NCBI GenBank assembly: GCA_947471745.1
Contig: CANJKZ010000139.1
Span: 1,688,501 to 1,752,500 of the forward strand
Length of the DNA stretch: 64,000 bases
Origin: Closterium sp. Naga37s-1
Taxonomy: Eukaryota > Streptophyta > Zygnematophyceae > Desmidiales > Closteriaceae
Direction: 5' to 3'
Shown here: one piece after another, positions 12,074 through 21,560 of the stretch
Numbering within the stretch: position 1 is the first letter of the stretch
Layout of the letters: the number at the start of each line of letters is the position of its first letter
The notes under the pieces: model-generated
Databases searched by the model: none
The model's input: the letters and a program-made list of their open reading frames with translations, nothing else
Told to the model about the DNA's origin: nothing
Position numbers and translations under genes: made by a program

Positions 12074-12949
12074 ACTTGTGCAGACGCATTAGTCAGTGTG
12101 CACAGGCCAGACCCGGGCCTCCGTGTGAACGTGACAAGTTGGCGAACAGTACGAGCACACGTACAGATCGCCACACGCTCACCCCCAGGAGTAGTGGTAG
12201 TGACCAACTCGTCCTGGAGGACAGCGTTACTCACCAAGTTCGTAGAGAACGAGGGGAGGTGGAGACCTGAGAGGGAGCCAGAAGGGACTGCCGGACACGG
12301 GAGAACAGTGGAGGCACGTGCAACAACTGGGGCCCCAGATGGGTTTGCCAGAGAGACTGGGACCGATGCAGGGAGTGGAGTGACTGTGGTGCTGTCTCGG
12401 AAGAAACAGCGTGAAGCGCCTGAGTTAAGTGTGAAAGTGTGCAAGGCCTCAGCATGAGTAGTACCTGTGGCAGCAGACTCACTAGCACCTAGAGCAGCAG
12501 CTATACCAGGATCAAGAGGCACACACGAGTAACAGTCACCCTCAACACTATCAGAACCAGCATACATAGCATACATGGCAGCGTTGATCTTATCAAAGTC
12601 TAGAGCAAAGACATCAACCCCCTTCTTAATTGATTCTAACCAGTTGGGGATCTCAATGTTGTCACCGTACTCAGTGCGCCAGGCATTCTCGAGATGGAAG
12701 ACGCAACGATACTCAGTGTGTCCAATCTTTCCACAGGGGTCGCGGGTCTGGGGACCCGTGCGCCTGGCGTCTGCTCGAACAGTAAGACATTATCCCTAGA
12801 TTCGTTCTGCAGGTACATTCGAAGATCATCGATCCAGGTATCAAACTTAATCGGGCGACCCTCCGCGTCGAAGGTAAGGACTGTAATGGTAGCCATTGTA
12901 GGCAGTAGCGGCAGTTGTAGGAGCAGTAGCAGAAGCAGTCGGAGGAGCG

Positions 12950-13420
12950 GCAGCAAAGGCAGCTCGGCTGGGCGGCTAAGTAGAGCGGCTCATCAGGGCG
13001 GCGCGTCTCTGGCAGGGCGGCGCGGCTCGGCAGGGCAGCGCGGCACGGGCGGCAGCAGTAGCTTAGTAGCAGATGCAGTGCAGGCAAGGCGCGCGCAGGT
13101 GGTAGGGCGGAGGGAGGGCTGCGCAGGGCGCAGGCAGGGCGCGCGCAGGGCTTCGCAGGGCACGAGCAGAGCGCGCGCAGGTGGAAGGGCACGGGCAGGA
13201 CTGCACAGGGCGCAGGCAGGGCGTGCGCAGGGCGCGGGCAGCGCTGCGCAGGGCGCGGGCAGGGCTGCGCAGGGCGCCGGCAGCGCGTACAGGGCGCGGG
13301 CAGCACAGGCCGCGCGCGGGACGGGCGCGCATTGGGCGCAGGCAGCGCGTGTGCGGGCGGCGCTAGCGGGGCACGAGCGTGCGTCTAGACGTCGCTAGGA
13401 GGGCGCGTATAGGGCAGGGC
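12950..13420 (-). repeat. GC-rich tandem array in Copia A leader
   Basis: Degenerate copies of GGGCGCGGGCAGGGCTGCGC and shorter GCAGGGCG units fill the space between the gag start and the LTR. The position matches the unrelated GC-rich arrays in the leaders of the Copias at 8.95-10.2 kb and 27.85-28.42 kb. Open frames here on both strands are Ala/Arg/Pro-rich composition artefacts. Confidence 0.7.
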
Positions 13421-13535
13421 AGGGCGGTTCTAACGAGCTGCAGGTCGCGATTTTGGTATGGCGGGGCAGAACAAACGGGCAGGAAAGAGACGAACGGTGG
13501 GCCCTTAAAAAGAATTAGGTCCTACAGTGGGACGT

Positions 13536-13547
13536 GCTCTGATACCA
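13536..13547 (-). other. Primer-binding site of Copia family A
   Basis: The minus strand reads TGGTATCAGAGC, the standard plant Copia site complementary to initiator tRNA-Met, directly adjacent to the LTR. Confidence 0.85.
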
Positions 13548-13685
13548 TGTTGAAATAAGGACTAACTAGTAGCCATAGCTTACTAGACTAGAGAGAGAAG
13601 GATGCATTGATGAGATTGTCGAGAGGTACAAGATGGAAACCTAAAACTACAGTACTAAAGTCATATATAAATATATGTTCTGACA
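13548..13685 (-). repeat. LTR of Copia family A (P1 copy)
   Basis: 138 bp, TGTTGAAATAAGG...GTTCTGACA. The two other copies in the window (24567-24739, 28634-28806) are 173 bp and contain an extra internal segment of about 35 bp. Confidence 0.88.
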
Positions 13686-13711
13686 TTGATAGCCTCCTTG
13701 TGGTCGTAAAA
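13686..13711 (-). pseudogene. Alpha-amylase exon fragment (P1)
   Basis: Read on the minus strand after the acceptor CTGCAG (13712-13717), this gives FYDHKEAIN. That joins the sequence NAFLAIRKRNG of the amylase C-terminal exon at 24.5 kb and corresponds to the FYDH...IRxRxGI stretch of plant alpha-amylases. The Copia A LTR cuts the exon at the TTGAT target site. The downstream exon part is not in this copy within the window. Confidence 0.6.
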
Positions 13712-13941
13712 CTGCAGCACACGCGGGTCATTGTGTCAGGCCCTTCGTTATTTTCAAAATTTTCATCAGGCACGTTGAAGAGGTACTTTTGAGACACTGC
13801 TGCTGCTGACCTTCAGTCACATGCTTATGGAATATCATGACTCTTGCAGGAGGAATGAAACAAACAGCTAGTACAGTTCATTGGCAGTAACAAGGCTCAT
13901 GCTAGTATGGGGTTCTTGATTCTTGTTCAACTTCCAAATAG

Positions 13942-15238
13942 TGTCACTCATTTAAGATAGCATGGGTAGACAGGTTAGCAAACTATATATAAATCTGTCA
14001 CCCGTAGATAGAACAGAGTCGAGTCCCACTGTAGGAGGACAGGACAAGGGGATACTGAAGGGAAATTGGCTGGGCGCGTCAACAAGCTGGGAAGGCGGGA
14101 AACCAAGGAAGGGATGGGTGGGAAAGCAAAGAGAAAGTCAAGTAGGCGGGAATAAAAAGTGACCCAGCCATAGAGAGCAACAGCCGTAAAAGTGGTACTT
14201 AGGCAAAGAGGATTGCTAGGTCCCACAGCTTGTTTGTTTGTTTTTACCTTATGCTGGGAATTCGTCATTTCAAACGTCTCAACAGTGTGCTGTTCGGGGC
14301 AATAGGCACGAGCCTGGCAGCGGCGCGTGGCTGATGACAAGCCAGGCCCTCACAGGGAGGAACGCCAGGTGGGCCATGCGGTTGCAAGAATACGAGTTCA
14401 AGATTCGGCACAGGCCAGGCAAGTCCATGCAGCACGTAGACGGCCTGTCGAGGAACCCGCCTCACGACAGTCCCACGACCTGCCTAGTAGCTCTAGCAAG
14501 GGAGCTGGATCAAGAAGCCGCAAAAAGAGGAGCAAGGAAGGGGCCTGAAGACATATGGGAAGATGAATAGGTGCTACGCTGGGTGCAAGGCAAGACGGGA
14601 GAGGCAGAGACGGTGGGAGAAAGAGCCCGGGCAAGAGGACAACACTACAGGTGGTATCAAGACCAGCTGCAGATCAAATCAGCCAGCGGCTGGAAGGTGG
14701 TCCCAAGAAAGGAGGAGAGGGAAGAAATCATAAGAAAAGTGGATAGGCAGTTGGGGCACTTCGGGAGTCTGAGGAACTACCAGCTGCTAGAAACGACGTC
14801 GTGGTGGGCAGGGATGAGGAAGGAAGTAAAGGAGTGGGTAGAGGCGTGCGAGCTATGCGACAGAAACAGAGCAACGCTGGAAAGGGGAAGGCAGGAGCTG
14901 CAGTCACTGGGTTTCAGGTAGTCACTGGACCTGGCGAGGGAGTTGCCTCTGAGCCGCAGAGGCAAGCGGTATATCCTGATCATGATCGAGCATTGCAGCA
15001 AGTGGGTGGAGGTGAAAGCATTGCCGAGTAAGAATGCGGCCAGGATCGCTGAGGCCTTCGAAGAGCAAGTGCTCACCAGGTTCGGCGCATGCGGGGAGGT
15101 TCTCACGGACCAAGGGACGGAGTTTCAAGGAGAGTTCACACAGCTGCTGAAGAAGGTGGGGAGAGTACACAGGCGAACGTCCAAATATCATCCGCAAGCA
15201 GACGGGCTGACAGAGAGATTCGTGCAAACTGTGAAGAG
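13942..15238 (+). mobile_element. Ty3/gypsy fragment: RNase H end and integrase
   Basis: Plus-strand fossil replacing the P2-type host sequence. 13942-14230 is LTR-like (starts TGTCACTC, has TATATAAA near 13984) but no partner is visible. Then come an RNase H tail (FKIRHRPGKSMQHVDGLSR), the zinc-binding integrase block (LGHFGSLRNYQLL, CELCDRNR) and the integrase core (YILIMIEHCSKWVEV, VLTDQGTEFQGEF, YHPQADGLTERFVQTVKR). A truncated and broken fragment of a family different from the chromovirus at 168. Confidence 0.85.
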
Positions 15239-16487
15239 AGTTGACATGTTGAAGCTCCTGCAAGAAGAAAAAACGGAATGTTAGTAAGTGTGCCACACAT
15301 TAAAACAGACGAAGGTTAAAAAAATACTCTTTGAGGGAAGCTTGAATCTTCAGACTTCAGAGAATAGACTCTTGGCCATCTTCATTGGAACGTCGACATG
15401 TTGAAGCTCCTGCAGGAAGAAAGCGGAATGTTAGGGAGTGTGCCACACAAGAAAATTGTAAAAACAATCTAGACCTTATCTTGAGAACCTTCAGTCTTGG
15501 GGCTTAAAATGAATGACTTCCAAACGTCTTTGAACATTGAAGGCCTTCAGTGTTGAGGTACTTGCAAAGCGAGAGAAGGAAAGGGAGGGGGGTGTATGAG
15601 TAATGGTGGCAGAAGAAGGTGTAGAAAGGCAAGCGTATGCATGCATGATGGGTGAAAGATGCAGTAGCATGGATGCAAGGGTGCTCACCACCACACCAAC
15701 AAGAGTCATATACCAGAAAAAATCCTTAAGGGACTTGAAGAACTCACTAGAAAAGAGTATTAAAAAAAACAAAAAGCAGGGAAGGCTCAAGTGGTGGTAA
15801 TGTTAAGTGCTCAAGCATACAATGAAAGAGAAGACAAGGGCGCGTGATACTTAGTTTTTTCTCGAATTGTTGACGTTGTGCAAATTTGGCTCCACGTCTT
15901 GAATGTTGACTATTGAGAACCTTGCTGCTTCAACGCGGTTGAAGGAATTGACGATGACCTCTGCCAGTCAAAAGAGGGAGAAGGGGGAGTAGTAAGTACA
16001 AGCAGCACTGGAAGGTCCAAACAAGAGAGGCAAGAATGCATGTCCATGATGAGCGGAAATGAGTTTGAGCGGAGCAAGGAGGGAAGCAACACTTATCTGC
16101 AAGTGGGGTTGCATGTCTTGAGCGTCAATTCAAATCTCGGCTTGACAGTTGCCTTGAAGACTTGGCTTGAGGAGCACTGCCTTGTATGCTGATCCTCTTG
16201 ATCTTCGATCCTTAAATGCCTTGGCTGCTCCCAGATAATTGAAGGAACACCTGAACGGATTAGAAAAAAAAAAACAGAAACAGCAAAGTCAGTTTCAAGT
16301 GCCAGTGGGATGCCATAAAGACGACAAAAGCGGTGAAGTCGTGTGTGGGAAAATGGGGAATGTTTTCCAGCCAAAGCAACCGCACCACAAAGCTCTGACA
16401 GACCGACACATCTTGACTTAAGGACGCTGACTCTAGACCGATCTAAAGACGCTAACCCAGACCTAGGGTGGGAGACATGGAGCTCTA
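15239..16487 (-). pseudogene. Exon-like pieces of unknown host gene (P1 copy)
   Basis: Unrecognised. The minus strand shows repeated exon-like segments that follow TTCTTCTTGCAG or TCCTGCAG acceptors and begin with GAGCTTCAACATG. A longer frame at 15491-15790 (MSLPCFLFF...RRLEVIHFKPQD) is conserved at 31187-31483 with mostly conservative differences and ends near a GGTTCTCAAG|GTAAGG-type donor in P2. The duplicated frame and the retained splice-like sites suggest part of a multi-exon gene read on the minus strand. Its function cannot be told. It could equally be conserved non-coding sequence that stays open by chance. Confidence 0.35.
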
Positions 16488-17853
16488 TGTCGAGAAACGC
16501 TAGTAGAAAGTTAGAAACAGAAAGGGGGGGTTGCACTAGCAGCAGATAGGATACATATAGCAAACCCTAATTTGGGATGTACTCACTATAGAGTACCCCA
16601 CTGCAGACTAAACAATTATAGCATTCTGACACACCCCCATAGGCAAAGTGGGGTATGATCAGCACAGCAAGCAGTCGCATAAGGAGTTCACAAGCACAAG
16701 CAAAGCTAGAGGCAGTCACAGAAGGCAAGTGAGGAGGAGGAAGGACTGTGAGAGGAGTGGAGATAGGAGGCGACGGGTGAAGCCGCAGACACACGGGCAA
16801 CAGGAGCGGCGCACACGGTGGCTACCGGAGCAAGGGCCCCGGACTACAGGAGTAACTGGCTCCGCGGCTAAGACGAGCGGCAGGAGCAACGGACCCACGG
16901 GCAACTGGCGCAGCAGGCTCGCTGGGCTACCGGAGCAAGGGCCCCGGACTACTGGCGCTGCTGACGTCACGACGGCTTCCTCCGCTCAACCTCCCCCAAC
17001 TGTCCCACACCCCTTTCACACACCCCTTGCTGCACCTCTAGCTCCACTCCCACGACACCCCCCTAGAGCCACTCCCTCGGCTACCACATACCCACCCCCT
17101 TCAGCGGCAGCTGCAGCAGCGGGAGACGGAGGAGGAGGAGTAGGGGACGGCTCACACATCCGCCACCCCCATACCCCCAACGCAGGCGGCGCGCGTGCGG
17201 CGCGAGGCAGATACGCGGGCAGCAGCTAATGCGCTGCGACGGGCGACGAGCAGGGCGGCGCGCGGCCCCCCGGGGCGCCGCGACGGGCGACGGGAGGGGG
17301 GGGGGCGCGCGGGCCCCCGGGACGCCGCGACTGGCGACGGGAGGGGACGACGCACGGGCCCCCAGGGCGCCGCGACGGGCGACGGGCAGGGCGGCGCGCG
17401 GGCCCCCGGGTCGCCGCGACGGGCGACGGGAGGGGGGGGCGCGCGGGCCCCCGGGACGCCACGACGGGCGACGGGAGGGGACAGCGCGCGGGCCCCCGGG
17501 GTGCCGTGACGGGCGACGAAACCGCCACGCGCGCCCAGGGCGCGCGGCGGGCAGAAAACCGCCGCGCAACCCGAGCGCGCGGCGGCAAGAAAAAACGCCG
17601 CGTGCGCCGGGCGCGCGGCAGGCAGAATACGTCGCGCGCCCCGGGCGCGCGACAGGCAGGACAGCAGCGGAAGCAGGTGGGCCCACAGGCCAGGAGCGTT
17701 CTCGCTCTGATAGCATGTCGAGAAATAAGAACGAGAATTAGAAACAGAAAGGGGGGGCTAGCAGCAGATAGGATACATATAGCAAACCCTAATTTGGGCA
17801 GTACTCACTATAGAGTACCCCACTGCAGACTAGATAATTATAGCATTCTGACA
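16488..17853 (-). mobile_element. Non-autonomous short LTR element (TRIM/LARD-like)
   Basis: 1366 bp with LTRs of 144 bp (16488-16631) and 138 bp (17716-17853), both TGTCGAGAAA...TTCTGACA and similar by eye. Target duplication CTCTA/CTATA (16483-16487, 17854-17858). The empty site exists at 32361-32366 in the duplicate segment. The minus strand has a primer-binding-like TGCTATCAGAGC (17704-17715) and a C-run polypurine tract inside the left LTR. The inside has no gag or pol, only GC-rich GGCGACGGG repeats like the leader of the neighbouring Copias, so it must be moved by a Copia's enzymes. Confidence 0.88.
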
Positions 17854-18330
17854 CTATACAGGCGGTGCTTTGGCTGGAAAACAAATTAACAGCACGAAAA
17901 AAAAACTGGAAATATGAAAAGAACTTCAGCAGCAGTGGAAGGAGCACTTAGCTGCAAAGGACGACGGCAGGCTGGTGAAGAGCTAGATGGCGAAATCGGC
18001 GCCCAGCACGATGCCCGATGCCCGTGCACGTTGCAGCTTGAACCGACTGAAGCTCTCCCCAAGGAGAGGGAATAACCTGCTCGTCAAAATATCTGAGGCT
18101 AACCACGCATTGAGAGCACGCAATGAGCAATTTCCACACGGAACCTACACAGTTTCGAGCCGCGAAGCAAAGCGATGAACAATTTCCACACGGAATGTAT
18201 ACAGTTTCGAGCCGCGTTGGAGTTGGCGGTAAACAAACGACTGCTTGGGTGGTAGAGATTCGCGGTGGACCTTGGAAATTAGTGAAAAATGAGGGAGGGA
18301 GCGGAACCATTTGGGTAAATAGCGCACTTA
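17854..18330. other. Duplicated non-repeat segment next to satellite
   Basis: Matches 32366-32830. Both strands have short open frames (for example minus GELQSVQAATCTGIGHRAGRR) but none resembles a known family and no splice structure stands out. I see no supportable gene here. Confidence 0.4.
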
Positions 18331-20230
18331 CTTTCGGTACCAACGATATGGGTAAGTTACGCAGTTATTCTTGGTACCAACAATATGAGTAAGTTACGCA
18401 CTTACTCTTGGAACTAACCATAAGGGTAAGTAACACACTTACTGGTGCTCTCCATACGGACAAGTAATTCACTTACTCTCTGTGCCAACCATATAGGTAA
18501 GTAACGCACTTAGTCTTGGTACCAACCATAAGGGTAAGTAACGCACTTACTCTCATAGCCAACCATATGGGTAAGTAACGCACTAACTCTCGGTACCAAC
18601 CCTATCGACAAGTAGCAATCTTACTCTCAGTGCCAACCATATGGTTAAGTAACCCACTTACTCTTGGTACCAACTATAAGGGTAAGTAACGCACTTACTC
18701 TCGGTACCAACCATATGGGTAAGTCACGCACTACTCTCGGTGCTAACCATTGGTGTACGTAACGCACTTACTCTCGGTACCAACGATATGGTTAAGTATT
18801 GCACATACTCTTGGTACTAAGTGCGTTACTTAACCATATGGTTAGTACCAAGAGTAAGTGCGTTACTAGCCCCATCTGGTTGGCATCGAGAGTAAAAACG
18901 TTACTATGGTTGTTACTATGGTTGGCACCAAGAGTAAGTGCGTTACTTTCCAATATGGTTAGTACCAAGAGTAAGTGCGTTACATATCCATATGGCTCGC
19001 ACTGAGAGTAAGAGCGCTACTTACCTATACGGTAGGCACAAAGAGTAAGTACGTTACTTACCCTTATGGTTAGTACCAAGAGTAATTGTGTTTCTTACCC
19101 ATACGGTTGGTACTGAAAGTAAGTGCGTTACTTACCCTTATGGTTAGTACCAAGGGTAAGTGTGTTTCTTACCCATATGGTTAGTACCAAGAGTTAGTGC
19201 GTTACTTATCCATATGGCTGGTATTGAGAGTAAGTGCGTTACGTACACCTATGGTTAGCACCGAGAGTAAGTGCGTTACTTACCCATATTCTTGGGACTG
19301 AGAGAAAGTGCGCTACTTACCCTTACGGTTGGTAGCAAGAGTAAGTGCGTTACTTACCCATATGGTTAGTACCAAGTGTATGTGCGTTACTTACCCATAT
19401 GGTTGGTACTAAGAGGAAGTGAGTTAACCACCTATATGGTTAGTACAAAGAGTAAGTGCGTTAATTATCCTTATGGTTGGTACCAAGAGTAAGTGCGTTA
19501 CATATCCTTCTGGTTGGGACCAAGAGTAAGAGCGTTAATTACCCATATGGTTTGCACCGAAAGCAAGAGCGTTACTTACCCATATGGTTGGCATCGAGAG
19601 AGATCTTTTTACCCTTATGGTTGGCACAAAGAGTAAATGCGTTACATACCCATATGGTTGGTACCAAGAGTAAGTGAGCTACTTACGGTACTTACTCTTG
19701 TGGTTGGTACCAAGAGTAAGTGAGTTACTTACGTTACTTACTCTTATGGTTGGTACCAAAAGTAGGTGCGTTATTTACCCATATGGTTAGTATCAAGGGT
19801 GAGCGGGTTACTTACCTATATGGTTGGCACTGAGAGTAAGGGTACATTCCTGTCTTGACATTTGTGTCACAAAGCGGAGGTACCGCACTGTACAGAATCG
19901 AACCCAAGCTCAAAATGTTTTACAAAACGGTTTGATTCGGCACAGAGCGGTACCTCCGCTTGTGACACAAATTTCAAGACAGGAATGTACCCTAAGAGTG
20001 TTACTTACCCATATGGTTGGCACCGTAAGTAAGATTGTTACTTACTCATTTGGTTGGCACGAGAGTAAGATCGTTACTCACCTATATTGGTGTTACCAAG
20101 AGTAGCGTTACTTACCCATATAGTTGGCATAGAGAGTAAGTGCGTTACTAACCTTTATGGTATGTACCAATAATAGTATGTGCGTTACTTACCTATATGG
20201 TTGGCACTGGGAGTAGTTTTCTTTTTTGGT
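18330..20230. repeat. 37-bp satellite array 1, with strand switch
   Basis: About 50 degenerate copies of a 37-bp unit. From about 18330 to 18815 it reads like GGTAAGTAACGCACTTACTC then TTGGTACCAACCATATG. From about 18830 to 20230 the complement is on the plus strand. The turn is near 18815-18835. Each unit is built of short palindromes: GTAAGT...ACTTAC, CATATG and GGTACC. Stops are frequent and 37 is not a multiple of three, so short open frames in it are not genes. Confidence 0.93.
19840..19992. mobile_element. MITE, PIF/Harbinger (Tourist) type
   Basis: 153 bp, nearly all inverted repeat: the ends read GGGTACATTCCTGTCTTGA and its complement, with arms of about 59 bp and few mismatches. It is flanked by TAA on both sides (19837-19839, 19993-19995), the 3-bp TWA duplication of Harbinger-type elements. 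Removing element plus one TAA restores an ordinary 37-bp satellite unit, which fixes the boundaries. No coding capacity. Confidence 0.88.
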
Positions 20231-21340
20231 TGGTACCAATAGTATGTGCCAGAACCTGGCCGCCCTGGCTGACATTGAAGGGTTTCTACTAGAAGCACCA
20301 CCTATCCCATTCCCACTACCTGAGGTCAGGTACTCTTGGCCTGCATGTTACACAGCCAAGGTCCATCCTTCAACGTAATGCCAATCGTTGTAGCGGGTGC
20401 ACTCTTAACCTTTTTACCACTACATCTCAATGTCTTCCCTGTGCTTTCTTGATTCAGGCTGGGTTCATGGAGTCGGCCCCTGTAGCAAAGCAACTGCCGG
20501 ATCTGTTGTTCTCAAGTGTGGAAATTCTCTTGCACTAAGAAAGGTGAAATTGCCACACTGTTTCTACTAGAAGCACCACCTATCCCATTCTCACTAACCG
20601 TTTTTGTGATGTTTGTGCAGGTCCCAGACCACAGGCTTGTACTCGAAGGCTCGCTGTGTGACGACTACTATAGAGTTAGACAATTGCTGTACTCTCAATA
20701 TTCAACATTGTAACTTGACAATTCTATTGTTGGCTTGTAGTGTGGAGCGCGGTGCTTGATAACGAGCCTTTATAGTCCAATATTGGTTGGAGCGTGGCAG
20801 CAATCACACGGACCGTCTCGACTTCACCTCACGGTCGCTGAACCTCAAGAACAAGGTGCTTGCGAGACTAGCGACGATCCAGTCTGTCTTCGCATTCGTT
20901 GTTGACGTCCAAATAGAACATCGCGTACGCATTGTCTTGGTCGCAACATTCCCTTGCTGAAAGAGGGTAACAGGCGAGACGAGCTGTGGTGTTCCTGTGC
21001 CATTCCAACCTTGCAGTGCACGCGTGGTGCGGCGGTGGGAATGGCGCAGAGCTTCAATCAGACATGGCTTTCGCGTTGCCGCAATACAGTAAAGTGGTCG
21101 AGTGGTCGATGACCATTGTACTCAAGCAAGAATTTCGACTAGAGTGAGAGCCCGCGGCTTTGTTCTAGCAGTGTGGCGGACTCAGCGTCGCGTGTCCGAC
21201 TGATTCGCGTGCCACTGGGCCCCGGTTCGCAGAAGGCAAGTACCGCCGCCACCACACAGAGTCAGGCGCGATGACTGCACTGCCATCGCGCGACGCGACA
21301 TCCAACTGCCAGGACGCAAGCGCTGTTGCTAATATAGCGA
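20231..21340. other. Interval with a short duplicated exon-like block, no gene called
   Basis: The block TTTCTACTAGAAGCACCACC and the following CTATCCCATTC occur twice (about 20280-20320 and 20560-20600). The first reads QNLAALADIEGFLLEAPPIPFPLPE before a GTCAGG donor-like site. A TTTGTGCAG acceptor-like site at about 20614 leads into VPDHRLVLEGSLCDDYY. These may be exon scraps of an unidentified gene on the plus strand. 20720-21340 holds no recognisable feature apart from being upstream of the GH81 gene. Confidence 0.3.
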
Positions 21341-21560
21341 GCTATTGATTAGCTCCCGAGATCACAGAAATATCACGAACCACCACTGCCGCAACAGCCA
21401 TCTCCTTCCAGAAGCACCAATTCAGCGCCTATACTGGCCTTCACGGCACACGCCTCACCGCAGCCGGCCCCCTAGCGTGCCGCCTGATCTCCCCATCCCC
21501 GCAAAACTCGTTCCCCCTGTCATCTCCGCCGCACTCCGTGCGCGTCCCATCCCCGCCGCC

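Larger units (their letters stand above)
12074..13685 (-). mobile_element. Copia family A, 5' part (LTR, gag, protease)
   Basis: Proximal half of the Copia whose other half is at 1-167. The minus strand reads LTR (13685 to 13548), a perfect primer-binding site, a GC-rich leader, gag N-terminus (TITVLTFDAEGRPIKFD, near 12850-12890), a zinc-knuckle zone and the protease zone (HTFTLNSGASRCFFRD, near 12390-12430). It sits in an alpha-amylase exon: TTGAT directly follows its LTR at 13686-13690. The same family occupies the same site at 24567 and 28634. It is broken in several places. Confidence 0.85.
13686..18330. repeat. Segmental duplicate P1 (partner 28807-32830)
   Basis: 13686-13941 matches 28807-29062, 15239-16487 matches 30936-32365, and 17854-18330 matches 32366-32830, all in the same orientation with scattered differences. 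In P1 a gypsy fragment replaces the interval that in P2 holds the 48-bp array, and a non-autonomous LTR element is inserted at 16488. Both copies continue into 37-bp satellite at the same point. Confidence 0.85.

Noticed and set aside
17195-17741. Arg/Gly/Ala-rich frames on both strands
   Set aside because: They lie in GC-rich tandem repeats inside the non-autonomous LTR element and have no domain signature.
18330-20230. Short open frames with LPIWL / THMVGTESK-type peptides in the satellite
   Set aside because: They follow the 37-bp period, shift frame every unit and occur equally in both arrays; they are satellite by-products.
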